A stretch of 64,000 bases of DNA from VMDJ01 sp038144195 (GCA_038144195.1 JAYQNH010000002.1:1178001-1242000); one strand, 5' to 3'; shown: positions 45,899 through 55,726, counted from the stretch's first letter. Translations and numbers: made by a program. Notes: generated from the sequence alone by a model not told the origin.

Positions 45899-46291
45899 AT
45901 GAAACTGTCAGTACAGATTAACGAAGGTCCTTATCAGCACCAAGCGACTGATACTGCGTACCACTTCACCAAAGCTGCTTTGGAGAATGGTCACGAAGTA
46001 ATGCGTGTCTTCTTCTACCACGATGGTGTGTTGAACGGCACTCGCTTGACGACTCCACCTCAAGACGATCGTCACATTGTGAATCGTTGGGTTGAGTTGG
46101 CTGAGAAGTACAACCTAGATCTCGTTCTCTGCGTAGCTGCGGCACAACGCCGCGGCCTCGTGGATGACGGCGAAGCTGAGCGTAATAAAAAGAACGCAAC
46201 AAATATCCAAGAGCCTTTCCGCATCTCGGGTTTGGGTCAGCTTATTGAAGCCGCTATCCAGAGCGATCGTTTGGTTGTCTTTGGCGATTAA
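45899..46291 (+). CDS. dsrE: DsrE, sulfur-transfer subunit
   Basis: DsrE2F2H2 accepts persulfide sulfur, in part from TusA, and passes it to DsrC. The 130-aa protein keeps the sulfur-carrying Cys at position 78 (L-D-L-V-L-C-V-A-A-A-Q-R-R-G), the same number as in Allochromatium vinosum. DsrEFH marks oxidative dsr systems and is absent from sulfate reducers. It is intact and followed 11 bp later by dsrF. Confidence 0.95.
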   Translation: MKLSVQINEGPYQHQATDTAYHFTKAALENGHEVMRVFFYHDGVLNGTRLTTPPQDDRHIVNRWVELAEKYNLDLVLCVAAAQRRGLVDDGEAERNKKNATNIQEPFRISGLGQLIEAAIQSDRLVVFGD

Positions 46292-46302
46292 GGAGAAATA
46301 CG

Positions 46303-46710
46303 ATGTCTGATATTAAGAAGTTTATGTATCTGAACCGTCGTGCTCCTTACGGCACCATCTATGCATGGGAATCGCTGGAGGTTGTACTGATCGGTGCGGC
46401 ATTCGACCAAGAAGTTAGCTTGATGTTCGTTGATGACGGTGTATACCAACTGGTTAAAGGTTGTGACACATCTGAGTCGGACATGAAGAACTTCATGCCT
46501 ACGTACCGTACTTTGGGTGATTACGGCGTACGTCATATGTACGTTGATCAAGCATCACTTGAAGCACGTGGCCTAACCACAGATGACCTTATCGAGGTTG
46601 CGTGGGAAGACTGAGAAACTGAAGAAGAAGTCGACAACATTGTTGAAGTTGTTGATTCTACGAAAGTAACCGAGTTGATGGCTGAATCTGACGTAGTGTT
46701 TAGCTTCTAA
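46303..46710 (+). CDS. dsrF: DsrF, sulfur-transfer subunit with in-frame TGA
   Basis: The frame runs from ATG 46303 (AAGGAG upstream) through Y-L-N-R-R-A-P-Y-G-T-I-Y and Y-R-T-L-G-D-Y-G-V-R to W-E-D. At codon 104 (46612-46614) it meets TGA and continues in the same frame for 31 more residues (E-T-E-E-E-V-D-N-I-V-E-V-V-D) to TAA at 46708-46710. With readthrough it has 135 aa, the expected DsrF length. The extra part resembles the normal DsrF C terminus, so the stop is a substitution, a sequence error, or two compensating indels. Confidence 0.9.
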
Positions 46711-46720
46711 GGGTACGAAC

Positions 46721-47026
46721 ATGGCTGATTTATTCACTGTTAACAAGTCACCGTTTGAAAAGAACTCACTTGAGAATGCAATTAATTTCTCAGCTGAGGG
46801 TTCGTCAATTCTTCTCATTGAAGATGGCGTTTACGGTGCATCAAAGGGCACTGCTTGTGAATCAATGATCACAGGTGCTGCTGGTAAGAAATTCTACGCA
46901 CTCAAGTCTGACTTGAAGGCGCGTGGCATCGCTGACGATCGTTTGATCGATGGTGTTGAGGTTGTTGATTACGCGGGTTTCGTTGAGCTGGTTTGTTCCA
47001 CTGACAAAACTCAAGATTGGCTGTAA
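46721..47026 (+). CDS. dsrH: DsrH, sulfur-transfer subunit
   Basis: DsrH is the third part of the DsrEFH persulfide carrier. The 101-aa protein has the family opening T-V-N-K-S-P-F-E-K-N-S-L-E and the ending V-E-V-V-D-Y-A-G-F-V. Residue 20, a Cys in A. vinosum DsrH, is Ala here. Other Cys residues occur (in G-T-A-C-E-S and L-V-C-S-T-D). It is intact. Confidence 0.94.
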   Translation: MADLFTVNKSPFEKNSLENAINFSAEGSSILLIEDGVYGASKGTACESMITGAAGKKFYALKSDLKARGIADDRLIDGVEVVDYAGFVELVCSTDKTQDWL

Positions 47027-47070
47027 TCCCTGCCTGTATTTAACGAAACTACTTAATTAAGGAGATAGCT

Positions 47071-47409
47071 GTGTCAGATACTATCAATGTAGACGGTAAA
47101 GAGTTTGCAGTAGACGAAGAAGGCTACTTGGCAAATATCAATGATTGGGTACCAGGTGTTGCTGACGTAATGTCTAAGCAAGACGAGCTCGAGCTAACTG
47201 ACGAGCACTGGGATATCATCAAGTTCTTGCGTGATTACTACGAAGAGTACCAAATCGCTCCAGCAATCCGCGTTTTGACTAAAGCGGTAGCAAAGAACTT
47301 GGGTAAAGACAAAGGTAACTCAAAGTACCTTTACGGTCTGTTCCCATACGGTCCTGGTAAGCAAGCTTGCCGCTATGCTGGTCTGCCAAAGCCTACCGGC
47401 TGCGTATAA
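47071..47409 (+). CDS. dsrC: DsrC, persulfide/trisulfide substrate protein
   Basis: DsrC carries sulfur on its flexible C-terminal arm and presents it to DsrAB. The 112-aa protein starts at a GTG (47071) with AAGGAGAT upstream. It ends K-Q-A-C-R-Y-A-G-L-P-K-P-T-G-C-V, so Cys100 and the penultimate Cys111 are both present, exactly as in the A. vinosum protein. It is followed by a perfect 13-bp hairpin before dsrM. Confidence 0.97.
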   Translation: MSDTINVDGKEFAVDEEGYLANINDWVPGVADVMSKQDELELTDEHWDIIKFLRDYYEEYQIAPAIRVLTKAVAKNLGKDKGNSKYLYGLFPYGPGKQACRYAGLPKPTGCV

Positions 47410-47420
47410 GTTACGCTCCC

Positions 47421-47449
47421 AAAGCTGCGGAGCCTAGCTCCGCAGCTTT
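47421..47449 (+). other. Perfect 13-bp hairpin between dsrC and dsrM
   Basis: AAAGCTGCGGAGC and GCTCCGCAGCTTT pair perfectly around CTA. No strong T tract follows. It may be a partial terminator or a 3' stabiliser for dsrC mRNA. Confidence 0.7.
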
Positions 47450-47490
47450 ACCTAACCTTATCTTTTAAGCTGAAAGAGGTTTTCGGAAAC

Positions 47491-48228
47491 ATGTCGTTTC
47501 TGACTATCGCATTTGTTGCATTGTTTTATATCGCTACCTTGATTTTGGTAGTCGGTTTAGCGCGTCGTATCCGTTTATTTTGGAAAACGCCTGCGCCTTT
47601 GAAAATCCCAACAACACCTGCGCCAACTACTCAATCGGGTGTTGCGTTGCGTATGTTCCGTGAGGTTGTGTTTTTCGAAAGCCTTTTCAAGTCAACCAAG
47701 TGGACTTGGTTGTTTGGTTGGGTATTCCACATGGCGCTTTTCGCTGTGTTGTTCCGCCACTTACGTTATTTCCAGGAGCCAGTTTGGGCACCGGTTGCGT
47801 TTGTGTCGCCGCTATTTAAATACTTAGCGTTCGCTATGGTGATTGGCTTGTTGGGTCTGTTGGCTCGTCGCATGCTAGTTGACCGCGTGCGTTACATTAC
47901 TGCGCCATCTGACATTTTGATGTTGTTGCTGTTGTTGGGTATCGGTGTGACCGGTACGTTAACAACGTTTGTTGCACATACAGATGTCGTTGCAGTGAAG
48001 TCATTCTTCCGTCATTTAATGACCTTCAATTTTGAAACCATGCCAAACGTACCTGCTGATCCTTTGATGGTGGTGCATTTATTGTTGGTTGGTATCTTGA
48101 TGATCATTTTCCCAATTTCTAAGCTGTTACATGTGCCGGGCGTTTTCTTCAGTCCTTCGCGTAACCAAGTTGATAACCCTCGCGAGCAACGTCACGTCTC
48201 AGATTGGGCTAAGAAGCTGGAAAACTAA
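47491..48228 (+). CDS. dsrM: DsrM, membrane cytochrome b subunit
   Basis: DsrM is a NarI-like diheme cytochrome b that links the quinone pool to DsrK. The 245-aa protein has about five membrane segments, including one at the extreme N terminus. His residues in F-G-W-V-F-H-M-A-L-F, F-R-H-L-R-Y, F-V-A-H-T-D and L-M-V-V-H-L-L-L-V-G are suitable as heme ligands. It is intact and followed by dsrK after 18 bp. Confidence 0.94.
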   Translation: MSFLTIAFVALFYIATLILVVGLARRIRLFWKTPAPLKIPTTPAPTTQSGVALRMFREVVFFESLFKSTKWTWLFGWVFHMALFAVLFRHLRYFQEPVWAPVAFVSPLFKYLAFAMVIGLLGLLARRMLVDRVRYITAPSDILMLLLLLGIGVTGTLTTFVAHTDVVAVKSFFRHLMTFNFETMPNVPADPLMVVHLLLVGILMIIFPISKLLHVPGVFFSPSRNQVDNPREQRHVSDWAKKLEN

Positions 48229-48246
48229 GTAAAGGTTATTGCAAGC

Positions 48247-49782
48247 ATGGCAAAAGTAGAATTTGAAGTACCAGAGTTAACCGAGTACACCGAAGTTCCT
48301 AAGCTTGAAGTCGGAGCAATGGCTCATGCGAAGTCATTTGTTGCGGCTCCAGAGTTCCAGCAGGCGCTTAACTTCAAAGGTGAGTTACAAGACGGTTGGG
48401 AACAAGAAGTTATTGATCACATGGGTGAGTTGCTCGGTAAATACCGTTCGCTTCAAGTTTATTTAGACTCATGTGTAAAGTGTGGCGCTTGTACTGATAA
48501 GTGTCATTACTACTTAGGTACAAAAGATCCAAAAAACATGCCAGTGGCGCGTCAGGATCTGTTGCGTAAGGTTTACCGTCGTTACTTTACCTTTGCAGGT
48601 AAGTACTTCCCTAAGTTGGTTGGTGCAACCGATCTAACGCGTGAAGTGTTGGATGATTGGTACAGCTACTTCCACCAGTGTTCACAGTGTCGTCGTTGTT
48701 CAGTGTTCTGCCCATATGGCATCGATACCGCTGAAATTTCAATGGCGGCACGCGAGATCATGGACCGCATTGGTCTGGGTCAAAAATACTGTAACGAAAT
48801 CATCGGTAAGGTATTCCGTATTGGTAACAACTTAGGTCTTCCTGGTCCTGCGTTGGAAGATACCTTGGAAGGTCTTGAAGAAGACGTCTTTGACGAAACC
48901 GGTGTTGAAGTTAAATACCCAATCGATCAGAAGGGTGCGGATATCCTGTTGGTCACCCCATCAGCTGACTTCTTCGCTGAGCCACATGTTGATGGCTTGA
49001 TTGGTTACGGCAAAGTTTTCCATGAGGCAGGTGTTTCTTGGACTTTGAGTTCTAAAGCATCTGAAGCAGCTAACTTCGGTATGTTTATCGGTTCATACGA
49101 GAACATGCGTCGCATCTCAATGCGTATTCGCGAAGCAGCGCTTGAGCTAGGTGTTAAGCGCATCGTGTTTGGTGAGTGTGGTCACGCATGGCGTGTTGCA
49201 TACAGTTTCCTGAACACCTTGGCTGGTCCGTTCGACTTCTTGGATCCAAAATATCCAGTACCTCAGCATATCCTCGAGTTTACTTGGGGTGAGATGCAAA
49301 AAGGTACGTTAAATATCGATAAGTCACTTAATGACGATTTGGTATTGACCTATCACGACTCATGTAACGTTGCGCGTGGTTCGCGAATGGGTACTGAGCC
49401 AGGCGGTCAGTTCACAATTCCTCGTAATGTGATCAAAGCGGTATGTAACAACTTTGTGGACATGGCCCCTGAGACCATCCACGAGAAGACTTTCTGCTGC
49501 GGTGGCGGTGGTGGTCTATTGACTGACGACTTGATGGAACTCCGTGTGAAAGGCGCTAAGCCTCGTATGGATGCTCTACAAAATGTTATCGAAGAGCATG
49601 GCGTTACCAATATGGCAGCGATATGTGCGATCTGTAAGGCGCAATTTACCAAGGTATTGCCTTACTACGGTATGGGTATGGACATGATCATGAGTGTGCA
49701 CCAGTTGGTGTCTAACGCGATTATCTTGACCGGCCAAGTAACCGAAGACGATGACGAAGAATCAGCTGAAGATGCTGCGTAA
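48247..49782 (+). CDS. dsrK: DsrK, HdrD-like Fe-S catalytic subunit
   Basis: DsrK is thought to reduce or oxidise the DsrC disulfide/persulfide using the quinone-linked DsrM. The 511-aa protein has two ferredoxin motifs (C76-C79-C82-C86 and C145-C148-C151-C155). It also has two CCG-like motifs, Y-H-D-S-C-N-V-A-R-G and K-T-F-C-C-G-G-G-G, which hold the special [4Fe-4S] cluster of the heterodisulfide-reductase family. It has an acidic C-terminal tail. It is intact. Confidence 0.95.
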   Translation: MAKVEFEVPELTEYTEVPKLEVGAMAHAKSFVAAPEFQQALNFKGELQDGWEQEVIDHMGELLGKYRSLQVYLDSCVKCGACTDKCHYYLGTKDPKNMPVARQDLLRKVYRRYFTFAGKYFPKLVGATDLTREVLDDWYSYFHQCSQCRRCSVFCPYGIDTAEISMAAREIMDRIGLGQKYCNEIIGKVFRIGNNLGLPGPALEDTLEGLEEDVFDETGVEVKYPIDQKGADILLVTPSADFFAEPHVDGLIGYGKVFHEAGVSWTLSSKASEAANFGMFIGSYENMRRISMRIREAALELGVKRIVFGECGHAWRVAYSFLNTLAGPFDFLDPKYPVPQHILEFTWGEMQKGTLNIDKSLNDDLVLTYHDSCNVARGSRMGTEPGGQFTIPRNVIKAVCNNFVDMAPETIHEKTFCCGGGGGLLTDDLMELRVKGAKPRMDALQNVIEEHGVTNMAAICAICKAQFTKVLPYYGMGMDMIMSVHQLVSNAIILTGQVTEDDDEESAEDAA

Positions 49783-49858
49783 AGCGGACGCTTTAGCAAA
49801 ATAACTAAACATAAATTCGAACCGACAGGTTCATGGCTTAGAGGTAAGGAGCTTTACG

Positions 49859-51810
49859 ATGGCTACTCCTAATGACGAAATGACAAATCTCACTTGGCGC
49901 CGCTTTGAAGACGGTAACGAAGATTGGGGTGGTTGGACTAACAAGATTTTTGTCGCTGACGAATCTTATAAATGCCCAACTTACATTCACAAAACTCCAC
50001 CTTGCCAGGGTTCTTGTCCTTCTGGTGAAGATATCCGTGGTTGGTTGGCAATCGTACGTGGTCAAGAAAAGCCTGTTGGCGACATGAGCATGGGTGAGTA
50101 CGCATTCCGTCGTTCGACTGATGCAAATCCGTTCCCATCTATGATGGGTCGTGTATGTCCAGCACCTTGCCAAGATGGTTGTAACCGTAACGAAGTTGAA
50201 GACTTTGTTGGTATCAACTCAGTTGAGCAGTGGATTGGTGACAATGCACTTGAGAATGGTTTCGGCTTCGAAGCGGGCGCTAGCACTGGCAAGAAGATCG
50301 CAATTGTTGGTGGTGGTCCTGCAGGTATGTCTGGTGCTTACCAGTTGCGCCGCAAAGGTCACGCAGTCACTATTTTTGAATCACAGCCAGAGCTTGGCGG
50401 CATGATGCGTTACGGTATTCCTAACTACCGTATTCCACGTGACAAGTTGGCTGGTGAGATTCAGCGTATCGTCGATATGGGCGATGTTGATGTTAAGTGT
50501 GGTGTTCGTGTTGGTCAGGATGTTTCTGTTGCTGATCTTGAGAAAGATTTTGATGCGATCCTTTGGACCGTTGGTTGTTGGACTGGTCGTGGCTTGTTCC
50601 TTGACGAATGGGAAGGCACGCCAAACTGTGTATCAGGTGTTGCATTCCTGAAGGCATTCAACGAAGGCCGTATGAAAGTGACTGCAGACAAAGTAGTTTG
50701 CGTAGGTGGTGGTGATACCTCTATCGACGTTGTGTCTGTAGCACGTCGTTTGGGTCACATTGAGCACACCAATCCAACAGATCGTCCTGAGTTGGTTGTT
50801 CACGATGGTTTCCTTGCGCATGACAGCGCAATCACAGCTGCTGCCCAAGGCGCTGCTGTAACGCTGACCTCATTGTTCCCTAAAGACAATATGACAGCAG
50901 CAGAGCACGAGGTTCATGATGCGCTACACGAAGGTGTAACCATTCTTGACGAAGTTATGCCTGTTGGTATTGAAAAAGGTGACGATGGTCGCGCAACTGC
51001 ATTGATCGTTGCTAAATGTACTATGGAAGGCGGTCGTCCGACTCCAGTTGAAGGTACTGAGCAACGTATTGAAGCTGATTTGATTGTTTCTGCAATCGGT
51101 CAGGGCGGTGATATGTCGGGCATCGAAGAATTCGATAATGGTCGTGGTTTGATGGACTCTGATGGTTTCTATCAGGTACCTAACAAGCCAGGTCACTTCG
51201 TTGCTGGCGACATTATTCGTCCGCACTTGTTGACGACAGCAATTGGTCAAGCAGCAATCGCCGCTGAAACCATTGACGAATACGTTAACCAGAAAGAGCA
51301 CAAGAAGCGTCCAAAGGTTGATGTACACCACTTCAATCTTGATAAGAAGTTGACTGAAACAGGTCATGCTACTGATCAGTATGATCCTTCAGGTGATCAA
51401 CGTGGTTCTTGTGATGCTAACTATGCAGTACATAACTACGAAGACCGTTCTTACGCGGAAATCATTCCACATGATGAGCTGTACTTAGGTCACTTTGAGT
51501 TCACTCCACGTGTTGTTCGTAACGAAGAAGTACCAAGTGCAGATGACGTACTAGGTCACTTCCAAGAGCGTTTGATTGGTTTGACTGAAGAGCAGGCGGC
51601 AGAAGAGTCTGGTCGTTGCATGAGCTGTGGCTTGTGTTTCGAGTGTGACAACTGCGTCATCTTCTGTCCTCAAGATGCGGTATTCCGTGTAAAAAGTCAG
51701 ATGCGACCACTGGTCGTTACGTAGATACTAACTACGATCGTTGTATCGGTTGTCACATCTGTTCAGATGTATGTCCTACCGGTTACATCAAAATGGGCTT
51801 GGGTGAGTAA
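49859..51810 (+). CDS. dsrL: DsrL, NAD(P)H:acceptor oxidoreductase (one frame break)
   Basis: DsrL passes electrons from sulfur oxidation to NAD(P)+ and is characteristic of oxidative dsr systems. Domains in order: Cys-rich N-terminal Fe-S region (C39, C49, C53, C100, C104, C108), FAD site I-V-G-G-G-P-A-G-M-S at 149-158, NAD(P) site V-C-V-G-G-G-D-T-S-I, and two C-terminal [4Fe-4S] ferredoxin motifs. One A is missing at about 51700 (AAAAA for six). Past it come D-R-C-I-G-C-H-I-C and C-P-T-G-Y-I to TAA 51810. About 650 aa in total, close to the A. vinosum protein. Confidence 0.95.
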
Positions 51811-51826
51811 TCATTCAAGACGGTTG

Positions 51827-51855
51827 AGCCACCTTCGGGTGGCTTGATGTTTTTG
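51827..51855 (+). terminator. UUCG-loop hairpin between dsrL and dsrJ
   Basis: AGCCACC and GGTGGCT close a TTCG tetraloop, followed a few bases later by TTTTT. Partial termination within the operon is likely. Confidence 0.62.
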
Positions 51856-51886
51856 TTCTCTGTAAACGCTTAGCGCAGATAAAGAC

Positions 51887-52282
51887 ATGAAGAAAATTGG
51901 CATTAGCCTGATTTTATTTGCTGTAGCAGTTCTGCTCAGCTTCGGTGTGATCGCTCACGGTAAGAAAGATACTGGTGAAAACGTTCATTCCTTAGGTTAC
52001 AAGGCAGAAAAGAGTGATTCGTGCGTTGCACCAACCTCTTTCATGCGTCGCAATCACTTCGAATTGATTAAGCACCAGCGAAAAATCACAGTACGTGAAG
52101 GCATTCGTCACACGGACAATGATTTAGCAGGTTGTGTTGATTGCCACGCAAATAAAGATGATGCTGGTAAATTTATTCCGGTGAATGCTGAAGGTCAGTT
52201 TTGTGCTGATTGTCATCAGTACACTGGAACAACGATGAGTTGTTTCAGTTGTCACTCGACTGTTCCGCACGTGGAGAAATAA
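51887..52282 (+). CDS. dsrJ: DsrJ, periplasmic triheme cytochrome c
   Basis: DsrJ is the triheme electron carrier of the DsrMKJOP complex. The 131-aa protein has an N-terminal hydrophobic export/anchor segment and three C-x2-C-H sites (C-V-D-C-H, C-A-D-C-H and C-F-S-C-H). Cys46 in S-D-S-C-V-A-P-T-S-F-M matches the unusual His/Cys heme ligand described in A. vinosum. It is intact; dsrO follows 2 bp after. Confidence 0.95.
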   Translation: MKKIGISLILFAVAVLLSFGVIAHGKKDTGENVHSLGYKAEKSDSCVAPTSFMRRNHFELIKHQRKITVREGIRHTDNDLAGCVDCHANKDDAGKFIPVNAEGQFCADCHQYTGTTMSCFSCHSTVPHVEK

Positions 52283-52284
52283 TC

Positions 52285-53049
52285 ATGTCTGAAATGATTG
52301 ATCAAAAACGTCGTGAATTTTTATCCGTTGCTTCTAAAGCAGCGGCAGCTGCAAGTGTCGTTGCACCGGGTATTTTCTTGCACAGCATGGCTGATGCGGC
52401 TCCTCGTAAAGAGGCTGTCACCGATGCGGTACGCTTTGGCATGTTGATTGACACAAGCAAGTGCGCTGATGGTTGTACTGATTGTGTGAATGCGTGTGAT
52501 TCAGAGAATGGTCTGGATATGTTGGTTAAGCCAGAAGGCGCATCAGATGAGGCGTGGGATAAGCAACGTCCACGTTGGATTCGTTCTGTAAAGATTCAAG
52601 ATAACCTTACTGGCAAGGTGTCTAACTTGCCGATGATGTGCCAGCACTGTGAACATCCGCCTTGCGTTGATGTTTGCCCAACGACTGCTTCATTCCGTCG
52701 TGCAGACGGTATCGTGATGGTTGACCGTCACGCGTGTATCGGTTGTCGCTATTGCATGATGGCGTGCCCATACAAAGCACGTTCATTTATTCACGAAAAC
52801 GTTCGGTTCAAGCCAACTGCTGCACCTCGCGGTAAGGGTTGTGTTGAGAGCTGTAATTTCTGTGTCCATCGTTTGGATAACGGCGGTACAACGACCGCAT
52901 GTCAGGATGCCTGTAAGCACGAAGCTATCGTGTTTGGTGATCTGAAAGATCCAAATAGTGCAGTGTCACAAGCGTTGGCGAAAGCGCAAACAACGCAGCT
53001 GCGCGCAGATTTGAAATTGAACACTGGTGTTCGCTACAGCGGCATCTAA
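52285..53049 (+). CDS. dsrO: DsrO, periplasmic ferredoxin-like subunit
   Basis: DsrO has several [4Fe-4S] clusters and bridges DsrJ and DsrP on the periplasmic side. From ATG 52285 the 254-aa protein begins with a Tat signal (Q-K-R-R-E-F-L-S followed by an alanine-rich hydrophobic stretch). It then shows four groups of cysteines: C-A-D-G-C-T-D-C, C-Q-H-C-E-H-P-P-C, C-I-G-C-R-Y-C-M-M-A-C and C-V-E-S-C-N-F-C. It is intact. Confidence 0.95.
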   Translation: MSEMIDQKRREFLSVASKAAAAASVVAPGIFLHSMADAAPRKEAVTDAVRFGMLIDTSKCADGCTDCVNACDSENGLDMLVKPEGASDEAWDKQRPRWIRSVKIQDNLTGKVSNLPMMCQHCEHPPCVDVCPTTASFRRADGIVMVDRHACIGCRYCMMACPYKARSFIHENVRFKPTAAPRGKGCVESCNFCVHRLDNGGTTTACQDACKHEAIVFGDLKDPNSAVSQALAKAQTTQLRADLKLNTGVRYSGI

Positions 53050-53069
53050 GCACTGGGGTTACGAGACAC

Positions 53070-54284
53070 ATGAAGAAAATGACTTTTACCGAGTGGGGCA
53101 TCAGCAGTACGCGTTACTGGGGTATCTTGGCAGTTATCGGTGCCATTATTGGTGTAGCTGGTTTGGCAACCTTCCATATGGAACATGAAGGTCACTGGGT
53201 GACCGGCATGAATAACCAAGTGGTTTGGGGTCTACCTCACGTATTTGCGATCTTCTTGATCGTTGCAGCCTCTGGTGCGCTTAACGTCGCGTCTATTGGT
53301 TCTGTTTTTGCTAAAAAACCTTATAAACCTCTAGCTCGCCTTTCAGGCTTGATGGCGATCACCTTGTTGGTTGGTGGTTTATTGGTGTTGGTTCTTGACC
53401 TTGGTCAGCCTGCGCGTTTGATCGTGGCAATGACCCAGTACAACTTCAAATCAATCTTTGCTTGGAACGTCTTGTTGTACGTAGGCTTCCTAGGCGTGGT
53501 TGTGGTTTATCTGTTCACCATGATGGAGCGTAAAGTAAATCAACATTCATCTAAGGTTGGTTTGGTCGCTTTTGTTTGGCGTTTGATTCTGACCACTGGT
53601 ACCGGTTCTATCTTTGGTTTCATCGTTGCACGTCAAGGTTACGATGCAGCACTGATGGCGCCAATGTTCATTATTATGTCATTCGCTTACGGTTTAGCGT
53701 TCTACATATTGATGTTGATGTTCACTTTTAATGCGGATGGCCGTGAAGTTGGGCGATAAGATTTTTGCTCGTTTACGTTCATTGTTGGGCATGTTTACAG
53801 CGGCCATCTTCTATTTTGTTTTGGTTTATCACCTAACCAATTTGTATGGCACTGAGAACCATTCTTACGAAGCCTTCATTCTGTTAAATGGTGGAATCTA
53901 CACCCAGCTATTCTGGGGTGGTTGGATTTTGGCAGGTTTGCTGATTCCAATGCTGATCTTGTTCCATCCATCGCTGAAGAATTCGCGTTCTGCGGTAACA
54001 GCAGCGTCACTGTTAATCATTTTGGGTGGCTTTGCGGCAATGTATGTCATCGTGATCGGTGGTCAGGCGTTCCCAATGGCGATGTTCCCAAGTCACACGA
54101 TTATCGAGAGTGGTTTCTATGATGGCGTGAATGGTGCGGTAGCGACCTATGTCCCTACGTTAGCTGAGTTCATGCTCGGTTTAGGTGGGCTTGCTGTTGC
54201 AGTGATTGCGACCCTTGTTGCGGTTCGTGTTTGCCATTCTTGCCTGCAACTTTGTCAGATGAGGCGACAGATCCTCATCACTGA
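53070..54284 (+). CDS. dsrP: DsrP, NrfD-like quinone-interacting membrane subunit (two frame breaks)
   Basis: DsrP is an NrfD/PsrC-type polytopic protein thought to exchange electrons with the quinone pool. The first frame has about six membrane segments and breaks near 53742. The second supplies about four more helices. A missing T at about 54232 shifts it again to V-L-P-F-L-P-A-T-L-S-D-E-A and TGA at 54282-54284. The corrected length is about 404 aa, normal for the family. Confidence 0.9.
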
Positions 54285-54310
54285 TAAAGCTCACGCAAAC
54301 GCGTAAAATA

Positions 54311-54338
54311 GGGTGGCTTAAAAGCCGCCCTTTTTTTT
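54311..54338 (+). terminator. Terminator between dsrP and dsrN
   Basis: GGGTGGCTT pairs with AAGCCGCCC (one G:T) and is followed by eight T. It looks like a full terminator, only 9 bp before dsrN. Confidence 0.85.
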
Positions 54339-54347
54339 GGATGTTAA

Positions 54348-55705
54348 ATGGCCTATTTGTATCTTTCTGCAGCACACAAGTCGTCGGGTAAGACCTCGGT
54401 GAGCTTGGCGTTGACGCGCGCATTGCGAGATCGTCGCCACGTGGTTCAGCCATTTAAGAAAGGCCCTGACTATATTGATCCGCTTTGGTTGACTCAGGCG
54501 GCAGGTCGTCCTTGTTACAACCTCGATTTTTACACCATGCCAGACGATGAGATTCAGTCGGTGTTTGCGCAGCAAATGCAGGGTGCGGACGTTGGTGTGG
54601 TTGAAGGTAATAAAGGTTTATTTGATGGCATGGCTCTGGATGGCGCAGATAGTAATGCCGGCATGGCAAAGCTGCTCAGGGCGCCAGTGGTTTTAGTGTT
54701 GGATACGCAAGGTACAACGCGAGGTGTTGCGCCTCTTGTCATTGGATACCAAGCATTTGATGCTGACGTAAATATCGCCGGTATTATTTTGAATAAAGTG
54801 GCTGGTCCTCGTCATGAAGGTAAGTTACGTGAAGTGTTAGAGCACTACACGGATGTGCCGGTGCTCGGTGCCATTCAGCGACATGCAGATATGCATATCA
54901 GTGAGCGTCACTTAGGTCTGGTACCAAGTAATGAGGCAGCTGAAAGTGATGCAAAGATCGATTTGATGGCATCACGATTGAGCGAGCAAGTTGATCTAGA
55001 GCGCCTGCTCAATATCGCGCAAAGTGCACCAACCGTCGAAAGGATGAATCGCCACAACATCAGGTGCAGGCAAGTGTTCGTATCGGTGTGGCACAAGATG
55101 AAGCGTTTGGTTTCTATTACCCTGGTGATTTGCATGCGCTTGAACAATCGGGCGCTCAGATTGTGCCGTTTAGCCCTGTAAATGACACGGAATTGCCAGC
55201 CGTAGATGGCTTGTTTATTGGGGGCGGATTTCCTGAGACGCACCTCGAAAAGCTCAGTAATAACGCGGCGATGTGCGATCAAATCCGCACCTTTGTTGAA
55301 GCAGATAAGCCGGTTTATGCCGAATGTGGTGGACTGATGTATCTGTGTCGCCAACTGACCTGGGGTGAAAACACAGGTAAAATGGCAAATGTACTTCCGG
55401 CGGATGTCACAATGCATGAGACCCCTCAGGGTCGAGGCTACATTCGATTGGCAGAGACAGATGCCCATCCATGGCCAAGCGGTCATGAGCTAGTAGGGCA
55501 TGAATTCCATTATTCGGCACTCAGTAATCTGGCGGATGATGTCACTTTTGCTTACGATGTGCGCCGCGGTTTTGGAGTTGATGGCCATCATGATGGCGTG
55601 CGTTATCGCAACCTTCTGGCCAACTATGCCCATATGCGAGATACCCAGCGTAATCGTTGGGCTGAGCGATTTGTCGCTTTTATCAAGCAACACAAACACG
55701 ACTGA
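54348..55705 (+). CDS. dsrN: DsrN, siroheme amidase-type CobB/CbiA protein (one frame break)
   Basis: DsrN is related to cobyrinic acid a,c-diamide synthase and is thought to amidate siroheme to sirohemeamide for DsrAB. The first frame has the ATP site S-A-A-H-K-S-S-G-K-T-S and G-P-D-Y-I-D-P. A missing A near 55043 shifts it to the glutaminase half with G-G-G-F-P-E, the catalytic C of Y-A-E-C-G-G-L-M-Y, and a late H-E-F-H-Y. The corrected length is about 453 aa. Cobalamin synthesis is the alternative, but the dsr context favours siroheme. Confidence 0.93.
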
Positions 55706-55726
55706 AAAGTTTTTGAGGACAACACG

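Noticed and set aside
46612..46614. Selenocysteine at the dsrF TGA
   Set aside because: No convincing SECIS stem with the right loop follows the TGA, and DsrF homologues are not known as selenoproteins.
54348..55705. Cobalamin biosynthesis gene cobB/cbiA
   Set aside because: The enzyme family is the same, but the position between dsrP and dsrR identifies it as dsrN.
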